A stretch of DNA of 64,000 bases. Origin: Gammaproteobacteria bacterium. GTDB lineage: Bacteria; Pseudomonadota; Gammaproteobacteria; Steroidobacterales; Woeseiaceae. The DNA lies in assembly GCA_024640305.1 (NCBI GenBank), contig JAHEFG010000010.1, positions 1-64,000 on the forward strand, read 5' to 3'. The notes beneath the pieces are model-generated. The model was not told the origin of the DNA. It worked only from the letters and a program-made list of their open reading frames with translations, and ran no database searches. A program made the position numbers and the translations under genes. Of this stretch, positions 1 through 8,101 are shown piece by piece; the stretch's first letter is position 1, and each line of letters opens with the position of its first letter.

Positions 1-622
1 GCGGGCCGGTGTCCTCGATGTTGCCATCAGCTGTGGATTTGATAACGCCGCGCGGGCCAAACTTCTTGGCAAAAGCCTCGCCCTTGGGGTAGTCCGGGTT
101 TTCCGGCTCTTCCTCGGCATTGAGGTGGTAAAGATTGCCGAAGAACTCATCGAAACCGTGGTTGGTCGGCAGGTGCTCGTCGAGATCGCCCAGATGATTC
201 TTGCCGTACTGGGCCGTCATGTAGCCATGGTTCTTCAGCAGTTCGGCAACTGTCGGGTCTTTCTCGGACAGGCCTTCCTTAGCGCCCGGCAGACCGACCT
301 TCAGCAGGCCGGTGCGAAACGGGCTCTGACCAGTCAGGAACGCGGCGCGACCAGCCGTGCAGCTCTGCTGTCCGTACCAGTCGGTAAACAACGCTCCTTC
401 AGCTGCGATGCTGTCAATGTTGGGTGTCTTGTAACCCATCATGCCGCGGTTGTAGGCGCTGGTATTGAACCAGCCTACGTCGTCACCCCAGACGATAAGT
501 ATGTTGGGCTTGTCCTGTGCCTGGGCGGCGCCGACCGACAACAGCATCAATACAACGGGGAGCGCGACCAATCGGGCGGCCGCAATCTTAAAAGTGAAAA
601 ATACGGTTTTGCTGATTCGCAT
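1..622 (-). CDS. Sulfatase (arylsulfatase type), C-terminus beyond window
   Basis: Exported sulfatase that would hydrolyse sulfate esters in the periplasm or outside the cell. The first 207 residues are in the window. They start with a signal peptide ending near AQAQ (residues 33-36), followed by the metal-binding segment NILIVWGDD (40-48) and the formylglycine motif C88-T-A-G-R92 in [17 protein letters not shown]. The Cys-type motif needs a formylglycine-generating enzyme, which is not seen in this window. A later segment, YGKNHLGD, matches the conserved second sulfatase signature. The ATG at 622 is chosen because the signal peptide follows it directly. The substrate cannot be told from this fragment. 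It is transcribed away from the ion channel gene at 1002. Confidence 0.92.
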   Translation of the reverse strand, partial: MRISKTVFFTFKIAAARLVALPVVLMLLSVGAAQAQDKPNILIVWGDDVGWFNTSAYNRGMMGYKTPNIDSIAAEGALFTDWYGQQSCTAGRAAFLTGQSPFRTGLLKVGLPGAKEGLSEKDPTVAELLKNHGYMTAQYGKNHLGDLDEHLPTNHGFDEFFGNLYHLNAEEEPENPDYPKGEAFAKKFGPRGVIKSTADGNIEDTGP

Positions 623-1001
623 AATTTTACCTGTGTCGTGAATTCATAAGACGTGTCCACGCGGTGAACATCATTTTCGGGGCTGAAGTTTCAAGGCGGG
701 AACGTATAACCTGACCCCAGAGGCTAACAACTCATTAGCCCTAAATCTGTAACAGTTTGTAACTCAAGGTTTTGGGTGTTCGTTACTTGCCAAGGCTTCA
801 GGACTCTCGTCGAGCCCTTTACACACATCGTCGCGATGTTTGTCACCCAGCAATTATTCGCGAGGCGAAGGATAGTTGATTCAGGGTTTGGACGCAAACT
901 GCATGGCAGGATTTGGACCTAAATAAGGTACATTGCGACTGCAACCACGCCCGGATCCAATGCTAGAATCGGCTGTTAGCTTGGTCCCGGAGGGAACCCG
1001 C
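623..1001. other. Divergent intergenic region, no gene seen
   Basis: This 379-base stretch lies between the starts of the sulfatase and the ion channel, so it must hold both promoters. I found no convincing -35/-10 pair, hairpin or operator. A short repeat of the word GTAAC near 749-762 (GTAACAGTTTGTAAC) is the only local pattern. Short open frames here lack ribosome binding sites and look random. Confidence 0.5.
989..994 (+). promoter_or_regulatory. Ribosome binding site GGAGGG deciding a GTG start
   Basis: GGAGGG lies 7 bases before GTG 1002. This favours GTG over the in-frame ATGs at 933, 960 and 1014, which have no such site at a suitable distance. Confidence 0.7.
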
Positions 1002-2120
1002 GTGAATGTCAGGATGGCCCCCAGAACGAGTCTGACGGCGCTGGTTGCGAGTGTGCTGGTCTTTCTCTTATCGAACCTGGCTGTTGCGCAGGATGTTGCT
1101 GGTCCTCTCAAACAGCGGCCGGGCGACGGATCGATCGATGTTCTTGTCGGGTTCAACCTGGTCAGCCTCACTGATGTGAGCGAAAAAGACGAAACGATCG
1201 ACTTCGACGGGGCAATCTACCTGGAGTGGATGGACCCCAGGCTTGCCTACGATCCCGCCAGCACGGGCGCGCGGGAAGCATGGACCCCGGGCGACTATTC
1301 CAAAGCGCCGCCGCGCATCTACCAGGGCAAATTTGCTGTCGAGGAGCAGTACGCCGGCTGGCGTCCACACCTGTTGATCCCTAACGGAATTGGAGACCGC
1401 TCTGTCACCAATATGGCGATCAGCATTTGGCCGGACGGTCGGGTCGCGTACTCGGAGACCTTTTATGCAAAAGTCGAAACGCCAATGGACTTGCGCAAGT
1501 TTCCGTTTGATGTTCAGGACCTGGAAATTTTCTTCCACCCCTTCATCTATCAGCGTGACGAAATCGTGCTGGTGCCTGACGACAGGCTTGCGGGCACCTG
1601 GAATCAAAACCTCGGGATTGCGGACTGGTCGCGAGAGTCGGTTTCGATGCTGGAGCGGCCCATTCAAATCGCTTATTTCGACGACTCCAAATCCGAGATT
1701 TCCGAGTTTGTCGTCACTGTGCGCATTCAGCGAGAGCCTACGCATCTCCTGATCAGCATTATTTTTCCAATGATTCTACTCGTGAGTCTGACGTGGTGCG
1801 TGTTCTGGATGGACAACGAAACACTGTCCAATCGCATCAACATCACGTTCATCGGCATACTCAGTGTCGTCGCTTACTATTTTGTTATTCTCGACAACGT
1901 GCCGGAGGTCAGTTACCTGACCCTGATGGACGCTTTTGTCATTGCCACGTTTCTGATTCTCGCCGCGGGAGTGGTTCTGATCATCGTCATGGAATCAGTT
2001 GCTCGAAAACACGATGCCGCATTCAGCCACAAGGTCGACCGTATCTGCCGCTGGGCCTTTCCGTCAGCCTACGCGTTGACGACTGCGATCCTTGCAGCGG
2101 TATTTTTTAATGCTTACTGA
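1002..2120 (+). CDS. Pentameric ligand-gated ion channel subunit (Cys-loop family, GLIC-like)
   Basis: Inner-membrane ligand-gated channel subunit of 372 residues, expected to form a homopentamer. Order: signal peptide (LTALVASVLVFLLSNLAVAQ), periplasmic beta-sandwich domain, four membrane helices. The signature of the Cys-loop region, FPFDVQDLEIFFHPF, is present without the flanking cysteines, as in other bacterial members. M1 is around HLLISIIFPMILLVSLTW, M2 around NITFIGILSVVAYYFV, M3 around LMDAFVIATFLILAAGVVL and M4 around WAFPSAYALTTAILAAVFF. Aligned by the P-x-V-S-Y loop after M2, the pore has Leu at 9' and Arg near 0', with no acidic residue at -2' where GLIC has Glu. The start is GTG 1002 on the strength of GGAGGG at 989-994. 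The ligand is unknown. A second, divergent member lies at 20079. Confidence 0.9.
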   Translation: MNVRMAPRTSLTALVASVLVFLLSNLAVAQDVAGPLKQRPGDGSIDVLVGFNLVSLTDVSEKDETIDFDGAIYLEWMDPRLAYDPASTGAREAWTPGDYSKAPPRIYQGKFAVEEQYAGWRPHLLIPNGIGDRSVTNMAISIWPDGRVAYSETFYAKVETPMDLRKFPFDVQDLEIFFHPFIYQRDEIVLVPDDRLAGTWNQNLGIADWSRESVSMLERPIQIAYFDDSKSEISEFVVTVRIQREPTHLLISIIFPMILLVSLTWCVFWMDNETLSNRINITFIGILSVVAYYFVILDNVPEVSYLTLMDAFVIATFLILAAGVVLIIVMESVARKHDAAFSHKVDRICRWAFPSAYALTTAILAAVFFNAY

Positions 2121-2147
2121 CGGCTGGGCTACTGAAGTTTAGACGAC

Positions 2148-4442
2148 TTACGGGACTGCCCCGAGCGAACGCAGCAGTGCCAGGACACCCTGGTCTTCCG
2201 GATGACGCCTTGCCAGGGCATAGGCAATCTCGAGCGCACCGTCCTGATCGCCACTGTCGCGGCGCATGGTTGCAAGCCCCATCGCAATATCGAAATTGCC
2301 ATCGAACCGGGCGTAGGCCTCACCCATGACCTGCAACGCTTGTTGTGGCTGCCCCAGCGAATTGAGAGCGACGCCGAGTACATAAGCATAACGAGGATTG
2401 CCGGCCTCAAGCTCTACCGCCTGACGCAATTCTTCCAGCGCCGCATCGGTACGACTACTGCGCACCAGCGAAAGTCCAAGGGCGTAATGCAGCGCCGCAC
2501 TCGAGGCGTCAAGATCCAGTCCCTCGCGCAGGACATCCTCCGCGTCGCTTTCACGGCCGAGGCTGCGCAAGGTATCGGCCAGGTTTACACGCGCACTGAC
2601 TGCGCGTGGTTCCATGCGTAACGCCTGCCCATAGAGGTCGATTGCTTCGGCCGGTCTGCCTTCCGCGAGTTCGAATGCGGCAAGTGCCAGCAGCGCTTCG
2701 GGTCTGTTCGCGATTGCCTCATAGGTCTCGCGAAAATCACTCTCAGCCTGCGAATACGCACGCATCTCCTCCGCCGGCAGCAAATCCTGCATGCCAGCGT
2801 AGACGGCCACGGCCTCGACACGCACACCGCGAACCGGGTCGGCGAGCAGCCTGGAGCCCGGCAAGCGCAACCTGAGCTCCTGCGGCAGGTTGCGCAACTG
2901 TCGCAGGGCTGCGATTCGTATCAATACATCCGCATTGCCGAGTTGCGCTTCGAGACTCCGAAATTCCTTGCTGCCAAAAGGCTGCGCCAGCAACGACACT
3001 GCCGTCGCTCTCGCGATGCCCGGATAGTCCTTGCCAGATATGACATCGAGCAAGAGATTGTTGGCAAAGCCGTGCCGTCCTGCGTCGAGCGCTGGCGAAA
3101 AATGTGGCCGTTGCCAGTCGTCATTTCCTCGCCACGAGGAGATTGCGGCCGCCGCCCAGTTCGCATCCCGATCGGCATGACAGCCGCTGCAGGCGTTCGG
3201 CGTGCCGATGCTCTCTGTTAAATCGGGACGCGGCACTCGAAAACTGTGGTCGCGCCGATCGTCCACGACCATGTAGGTGCGCGAGGCCATGTGGCAGTCG
3301 ACACAAGCAGCCTGCGCCGGTGTATGGCTGGCATGTTCAAGCTCGGCAAACTTTGTCGGCAGGTGGCATTGGGAGCAGACGGCGTTCGGATCGTCGCCGC
3401 CAACGAGTTTGGCCGAATGCGGGTTATGACAGTCAGTGCAGCTTACGCCGGCACGATACATTCGGCTTTGCAGAAACGAACCGTAGACATATACCTCATC
3501 GAGTATCTGTCCGTCAGCGAAATACAATGGTTCATCAAGCAATGCCGGCATGTGCGTGTGCGCCAGCGGTTCACCATACTCGTAGTCGGGGGCGATGATG
3601 CCGCGGCGCGAATGGCAACGTCCGCAGGCTTCGGGCTGTTGCTGTGGCCGCATGCGCATGTCGCTGCGTTCGGCGATGCCGTTGTCAGGGTTCATTATCC
3701 ATGTCGCATTGCCGCGATCATCGAGATCCACTTTTAGCCCATAGTCGGTTTTCTCGATGCCCGCATCGGCCAGTTCGACATGCGCCGATCCGGGTCCGTG
3801 ACAACCTTCGCAACCTACGCTGATCTCCGAATAGGTAGTTGCGAACGTATCGGTTGCCGAATCGAAGCCCATTTCGACATTCGTCGAGTGGCATTCGGCA
3901 CACATGTAATTCCAGTTCTGTTGCGGCCCCGTCCAGTGCAGCTCGTCGTCAGGCGCGATGTACTCATCACCATAGGCGTGAAACCAGCGCTGCCCGCCCT
4001 CGCCCGTCGGACGCGAGTCCCAGGAAAATGCCAGCGTCTGCAAACGGCCACCAGGAAATTCGATCAGGTATTGTTGCAGCGGCTCGACGCCGAAGACGTA
4101 AGCAATACGAAATTCCTGTTCCTGTCCCGCCGCATCTTCAGTTAGCACAAAGAAATTATCGTCGCGAGTAAAAAACCGCGTTTTGGAACCGTAGTAATCG
4201 AAGCTTGCATCGTTGAAGTCGCCGAGCACGGTAGCCGCGTCGGCAATTTGCATCGCGAGTTGATGATGCGATCCGACCCAGTCACCGTATTCGCTCGTAT
4301 GGCAGGACTGGCATGCCGCACTACCGACAAAGCTCGCCGGACCAATACTGGTTTGCGGCACTTGCTCCACCTTATCAGCGGTGTTACAGCCGCCAATAAA
4401 GACGGCCGCAAGCAGGAAATTTCGAAGAACAAATTGAGACAT
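2148..4442 (-). CDS. Octaheme c-type cytochrome lipoprotein with HEAT-like and TPR repeats
   Basis: Predicted 764-residue lipoprotein (lipobox ending FIGGC, Cys19) with eight CxxCH heme motifs in the N-terminal half: CQSCH, CAECH, CEGCH, CGRCH, CTDCH, CSQCH, CVDCH and CSGCH. The middle holds HEAT-like alpha repeats (around GIARATAVSLLAQPF and VLIRIAALRQLRNLP). The C-terminal third is TPR repeats (for example AEAIDLYGQALRMEPRAVSA and ALHYALGLSLVRSSR). It probably carries electrons or acts as a redox enzyme at the outer face of a membrane; the reaction is unknown. Related multiheme-TPR proteins exist in Gammaproteobacteria and Planctomycetes. The start at 4442 is preferred over an ATG at 4481 because the lipoprotein signal follows it; no strong ribosome binding site is seen for either. 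It stands alone, convergent with the ion channel gene. Confidence 0.85.
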   Translation of the reverse strand: MSQFVLRNFLLAAVFIGGCNTADKVEQVPQTSIGPASFVGSAACQSCHTSEYGDWVGSHHQLAMQIADAATVLGDFNDASFDYYGSKTRFFTRDDNFFVLTEDAAGQEQEFRIAYVFGVEPLQQYLIEFPGGRLQTLAFSWDSRPTGEGGQRWFHAYGDEYIAPDDELHWTGPQQNWNYMCAECHSTNVEMGFDSATDTFATTYSEISVGCEGCHGPGSAHVELADAGIEKTDYGLKVDLDDRGNATWIMNPDNGIAERSDMRMRPQQQPEACGRCHSRRGIIAPDYEYGEPLAHTHMPALLDEPLYFADGQILDEVYVYGSFLQSRMYRAGVSCTDCHNPHSAKLVGGDDPNAVCSQCHLPTKFAELEHASHTPAQAACVDCHMASRTYMVVDDRRDHSFRVPRPDLTESIGTPNACSGCHADRDANWAAAAISSWRGNDDWQRPHFSPALDAGRHGFANNLLLDVISGKDYPGIARATAVSLLAQPFGSKEFRSLEAQLGNADVLIRIAALRQLRNLPQELRLRLPGSRLLADPVRGVRVEAVAVYAGMQDLLPAEEMRAYSQAESDFRETYEAIANRPEALLALAAFELAEGRPAEAIDLYGQALRMEPRAVSARVNLADTLRSLGRESDAEDVLREGLDLDASSAALHYALGLSLVRSSRTDAALEELRQAVELEAGNPRYAYVLGVALNSLGQPQQALQVMGEAYARFDGNFDIAMGLATMRRDSGDQDGALEIAYALARRHPEDQGVLALLRSLGAVP

Positions 4443-4561
4443 AGCTAAGCACTGACAGTGATGCGTTTGGAGCGGCATCATGAACCGAAGCTAGCGGTTT
4501 TTGCTGAAGCCGATGAAGCGTACGTGTACCATGGGATTCTATCGAATATCGAGCCAACTTT

Positions 4562-5473
4562 ATGCCGCAATTTACAGCAAGGAGTTTTGCATCAGCAGTA
4601 TTCGCTGTTTTACTGCTCTCCGCATGCGCAACAACAAACATTAACCTGCCGTCGATCACCGAGGGCACGACCGGTGAACGTCTGCCCGGAAAAATCATCT
4701 GGCGGGACCTGCTAACGAATGACCCGGCCGCATCGAGACGGTTCTACGGCGAACTGTTTGGCTGGCAATTTGAAAGCGTCGGCACTGCTTCGAACCTGCG
4801 GAGTGATTCGGCGTATACCCTGATCCGGCACAATGGCCACCTGATCGGCGGCATGATCGATACGCTGGCCTTGAACGGTCGTGACGACATATCGCAATGG
4901 GTGGTACTAATGTCAGTGGCCGATGTCGATGCCGCCAGCCGCAAGGTCGAAGCCGCGGGCGGTCGAATCATCACGCCGCCGACCGATCTGCAAAGTCGCG
5001 GCCGGCTTGCGGTCGTGCGGGATGCAGAAGGTGCATTACTGGGTCTGCTGCAAACCCGCGACGGGGATCCGGGCGATCGCAGTGCCACGGCCGGCGACTT
5101 TTTGTGGGATGAACTCTGGACGACCGATGCTGCCAATGCGTCATCTTTCTACTCGGATATTGCCGGCCTTAAGGGCGGAAATATCGATAACGATGCAACC
5201 CGGGCGAAGGCACCGTCATATCAACTCCTGAAGGCCGGCGACACGCCAAGGGCCGGCATCATGCCCAACCCGCTGGAAGGGCTCGATCCCGTGTGGGTGA
5301 GTTACATCCGCGTCGAAAGCCCGGCGGCGATCACGTCACAGGTTGCTGCACTTGGCGGTCGCGTCATTGTCGAGGCGGGGCCACGCCCGCTCGGTGGCGA
5401 GGTTGCCTTCATCGCAGATCCGTCCGGCGCGGGCATAGCACTGCAGACCTGGCCGCTTGAACAACAAGATTAG
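4562..5473 (+). CDS. VOC-family lipoprotein, two glyoxalase-like domains
   Basis: Lipoprotein of 303 residues with lipobox LLSAC (Cys22), then two glyoxalase/bleomycin-resistance (VOC) domains. The first begins at IIWRDLLTNDPAASRRFYGELFGWQFE. The second begins at FLWDELWTTDAANASSFYSDIAGLKGG. This tandem arrangement is common in VOC proteins of unknown substrate; a membrane-anchored periplasmic one is less usual. The enzymatic role is unknown and metal ligands were not assigned. It is followed 12 bases later by a small lipoprotein gene and then a barrel gene, so the three probably form one transcript. Confidence 0.85.
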   Translation: MPQFTARSFASAVFAVLLLSACATTNINLPSITEGTTGERLPGKIIWRDLLTNDPAASRRFYGELFGWQFESVGTASNLRSDSAYTLIRHNGHLIGGMIDTLALNGRDDISQWVVLMSVADVDAASRKVEAAGGRIITPPTDLQSRGRLAVVRDAEGALLGLLQTRDGDPGDRSATAGDFLWDELWTTDAANASSFYSDIAGLKGGNIDNDATRAKAPSYQLLKAGDTPRAGIMPNPLEGLDPVWVSYIRVESPAAITSQVAALGGRVIVEAGPRPLGGEVAFIADPSGAGIALQTWPLEQQD

Positions 5474-5485
5474 GGGTTCCAAACA

Positions 5486-5662
5486 ATGCACAAGACAATC
5501 AAACTCGCAAAACTGGCCGCAATTCTCTGCACGTGTCTGGCGATGAGTTCCTGTGATGATGTCCGCGTCTATGGCAGCGTTGGCTACAGTTCCTACAACG
5601 GCTATGGAGGCTATGGCGGCGGCTACGGCACTCGTGTGGCAGTCGGTGGTCGAATTTACTGA
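5486..5662 (+). CDS. Small Gly/Tyr-rich lipoprotein, 58 residues
   Basis: Short reading frame beginning MHKTIKLAKLAAILCTCLAM, then lipobox MSSC (Cys23) and a tail rich in Gly and Tyr (SYNGYGGYGGGYGTR). A ribosome binding site AGGGG (5472-5476) sits 9 bases before the ATG. The charged N-terminus, hydrophobic core and lipobox make a chance frame unlikely. No known function. It sits between the VOC lipoprotein and the MipA-type barrel, and its last codons overlap the probable start of the barrel gene in another frame, which suggests coupled translation. Confidence 0.75.
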   Translation: MHKTIKLAKLAAILCTCLAMSSCDDVRVYGSVGYSSYNGYGGYGGGYGTRVAVGGRIY

Positions 5663-7232
5663 CAGCCATCTTCGCCTGCCAGCTCGGTCCCCCAGGTCGG
5701 CCGGGCTTGCCCTGGGCTTTTTCCTGTTTGCGTCGCTCACCGCAAAGGCAGGACCGCTGCTTGACTACTTTCGCGATTACGACCTGAACGACTATTCCCT
5801 CGGCCTTGCCTATTCCAGTTCGCAAAATCCTTACAGCGGCGCATCCAGTTCGCAGCTGGTCTATCCGTACCTGTCGAGCTTTAAGCATTCCGCTTTCACT
5901 CGCGACTGGTTGCTGATTCGCGGCGAAAATATGGGCATTCGCTATGTGACCGACAGCGACTGGGAGTTTGGCGCGATCGGGCGTGTACAAACCCTCGGCC
6001 CGGGCGCGGACAACAATGACGAGTTGCTGGGCCTCGATGACAGAAGCTGGGCCATCGAAGCCGGTCCACTGATCGGCTGGCGCGGCTCGCCCGTGCACGT
6101 GCAATTCAGGTCCTACTGGGAAGTGCCCAATCGACACTCCGGAATGAGCAGTGAAATAGAATTTTCGTTGCCTCTGCGGCGAGAGGACAACTTTTTTGTT
6201 CCGGCCGTGAAGGTTTCGTACCTGAGCAGTGGCTACAACGGTTATTACTTCGGCGTTGCGCAGAACGAGGCGACCGTATCGAGACCCGAGTACGATCCGG
6301 GTGCTGCTACTAACATCTGGGCCGGATTTACTTTCGGCTACGCGCTGACGCCGCGTTGGCTACTCAAGGGCACCATCGGTGTGGAGCAACTCGACAACTC
6401 CATTAAGGCCAGCCCGCTCGTCGCACGCGACAAGCTTTGGTCGGGATCGATCGGGCTTGCCTACAATGCCAATCTGTTCGTGCCCAGAGATGCCGCAGGC
6501 GGCCTGAAGGAACGCGAATTCGAAATTCGTCTGGGTACATTGAACGGTGCCATTGATGCCAAGATCTCGAAAGATGCCGGCGACGGTCAACCTGGAGACA
6601 CCGTTGACCTGGAAAATGTCCTCGGTGCAGCGGATCGGGAAACGATTTTCCAGGTCGACGCAAGAGTGCGCATCGGCCATTACCACCGCATTGAACTCGG
6701 TGCATTTCGGCTGGCACGGCGTTCGACCACCACTATAGAAGACGACCTGACCTTTGGCGACCGGACTTACCTGGCAGGCACGGAAATCGAGAGCAAGACC
6801 GATTCAGAACTTCTTCGCATCACCTACGCTTACTCACTGATGCGCGATAGCCAGAAAGAACTCGGCGTGGCGGCCGGGCTCAGCTATTTTCGTTTTGCGA
6901 CCATGGTTAGCGAAGCAGGCCTGCAACAACCCGAGCAATTCGACGCGAAAGGCCCACTACCGACATTCGGCGTTTTTGGCGCGGCCCTGTTCAACGGCAA
7001 ATGGAGACTGGATGCCGACGCACAAGTGTTCGCTCTGGACTACGACCGCTACGACGGCTTCATGAGCTATTTGCGATTCGGCCTGGAGCGGAAATTTGAC
7101 ACGGGCTTTGGCGCCGGACTGGGCTATGACGTCTATGCCTTGCGACTTCGCTCCAAAGACCAGGGCTCAAGCGGCGATCTGGACCTGCTTTATAACGGAC
7201 CGAAGCTGTTCTTCAGCTTCGCTTTTGACTAA
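5646..7232 (+). CDS. MipA/OmpV outer-membrane barrel with a second C-terminal barrel domain
   Basis: Outer-membrane protein of about 528 residues. After a signal peptide (GLALGFFLFASLTAKAG) the first half is a MipA/OmpV barrel, shown by YYFGVAQNEATVSRPEYDPG and TFGYALTPRWLLKGTIGVEQ. MipA proteins are normally about 250 residues. Here a second block of about 240 residues follows, beginning at EFEIRLGTLNGAIDAKI with repeated amphipathic strands (DLENVLGAADRETIFQVDAR, RIELGAFRLARR) and ending in FFSFAFD. It resembles small outer-membrane barrels with an acidic D-L-E-x-x-L-G loop. The start is uncertain: GTG 5646 is chosen because it gives a normal signal peptide and overlaps the stop of the small lipoprotein, but in-frame ATGs from 5553 exist. 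Function unknown; MipA itself was described as a scaffold for murein enzymes in E. coli. Confidence 0.8.
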   Translation: MVEFTDSHLRLPARSPRSAGLALGFFLFASLTAKAGPLLDYFRDYDLNDYSLGLAYSSSQNPYSGASSSQLVYPYLSSFKHSAFTRDWLLIRGENMGIRYVTDSDWEFGAIGRVQTLGPGADNNDELLGLDDRSWAIEAGPLIGWRGSPVHVQFRSYWEVPNRHSGMSSEIEFSLPLRREDNFFVPAVKVSYLSSGYNGYYFGVAQNEATVSRPEYDPGAATNIWAGFTFGYALTPRWLLKGTIGVEQLDNSIKASPLVARDKLWSGSIGLAYNANLFVPRDAAGGLKEREFEIRLGTLNGAIDAKISKDAGDGQPGDTVDLENVLGAADRETIFQVDARVRIGHYHRIELGAFRLARRSTTTIEDDLTFGDRTYLAGTEIESKTDSELLRITYAYSLMRDSQKELGVAAGLSYFRFATMVSEAGLQQPEQFDAKGPLPTFGVFGAALFNGKWRLDADAQVFALDYDRYDGFMSYLRFGLERKFDTGFGAGLGYDVYALRLRSKDQGSSGDLDLLYNGPKLFFSFAFD

Positions 7233-7997
7233 TCAAAAATTAATGAGCAGCCCCAGCAATGGCCCGTGAGTCGTCGTGTCATAGACGAAAGAGCCGTTGT
7301 CGGCAGCTTTGCCATTATCGTAGTCGACATCGAGTGCCTTGTAGCCGAACTCCAGTTCGAACCGGTCACTGATGTTATAGAGCGCCGTGGCGCTGGCATT
7401 CCAGGAAAAATCTGAACCTACACCGAGCCCGCCTATATCGCCACGCAAACGAATCCGCCAGCGTTCAGCGAGTTCGCCTGTCCAGCGCAGGCCAACAACA
7501 GGATCGACCCAGTCCTCGCTGACCCTCGTCGACAGACTGCCATCCCAGATTGCGGGGTCGAGGCTGACTTTCAACTTGTTGCTCCACGATCGAACGCCCG
7601 CCAGCACCTCCATCGACGTGGCACCGATTTCGACGTCACGCGTGACCAACAGCTCGAGAATTCCCTGGCGAACGCTGGCGTCCAGAATACCCCCAAAACC
7701 GACCGACGTGTCGGCGCCGAGATCCATAAAGCCGTAGTCGAATACCACACCCCAACCGTTGCCGTGCTGCGCTTCGAAATGCAGCATGCCCGCCATGTCC
7801 AGGTTCTCGAGGATGTCGCTAAAGCTGACATCTACAGGAACGCCGACGACGCGCCCAACGCTTGCATCACCGTTGATTGATGTGGCCACTAAGTACGGCT
7901 CGACAGTAAACCGCCAGCCGTCTTCACCTTGAGCATGGGTTTGCGTCGCGGCGAATAAAGCCGCTGTAGCGATGATGATCAAGATCTGGCGTTGCAT
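7233..7997 (-). CDS. Outer-membrane beta-barrel protein, about 254 residues
   Basis: Signal peptide (ILIIIATAALFAATQTHAQG) followed by alternating strand pattern (WRFTVEPYLVATSING, GWGVVFDYGFMDLGAD, FELEFGYKALDVDY) and a terminal GPLLGLLINF. The final Phe is the usual signal for BAM-dependent insertion. It resembles the general class of small 8-stranded or larger outer-membrane proteins of unknown role. It is the last of four minus-strand envelope genes (11436 down to 7233), 104 bases after the previous one. Its stop touches the end of the plus-strand MipA gene at 7232/7233, so the two are convergent with no space for a shared terminator. Confidence 0.75.
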   Translation of the reverse strand: MQRQILIIIATAALFAATQTHAQGEDGWRFTVEPYLVATSINGDASVGRVVGVPVDVSFSDILENLDMAGMLHFEAQHGNGWGVVFDYGFMDLGADTSVGFGGILDASVRQGILELLVTRDVEIGATSMEVLAGVRSWSNKLKVSLDPAIWDGSLSTRVSEDWVDPVVGLRWTGELAERWRIRLRGDIGGLGVGSDFSWNASATALYNISDRFELEFGYKALDVDYDNGKAADNGSFVYDTTTHGPLLGLLINF

Positions 7998-8101
7998 GTG
8001 AGCCTTGCCAATTAGAAAAAGGTCGGCAATTTAAGCACAGCTTGCACAGGGCAGCAACGCCACGACGATTTCCAGGAAGCGGTTCCAGCTACCGCTCGAG
8101 T

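Noticed and set aside
4443-4481. ATG 4481 as start of the octaheme lipoprotein
   Set aside because: It would place 13 polar residues including extra Cys before the lipoprotein signal; 4442 fits better.
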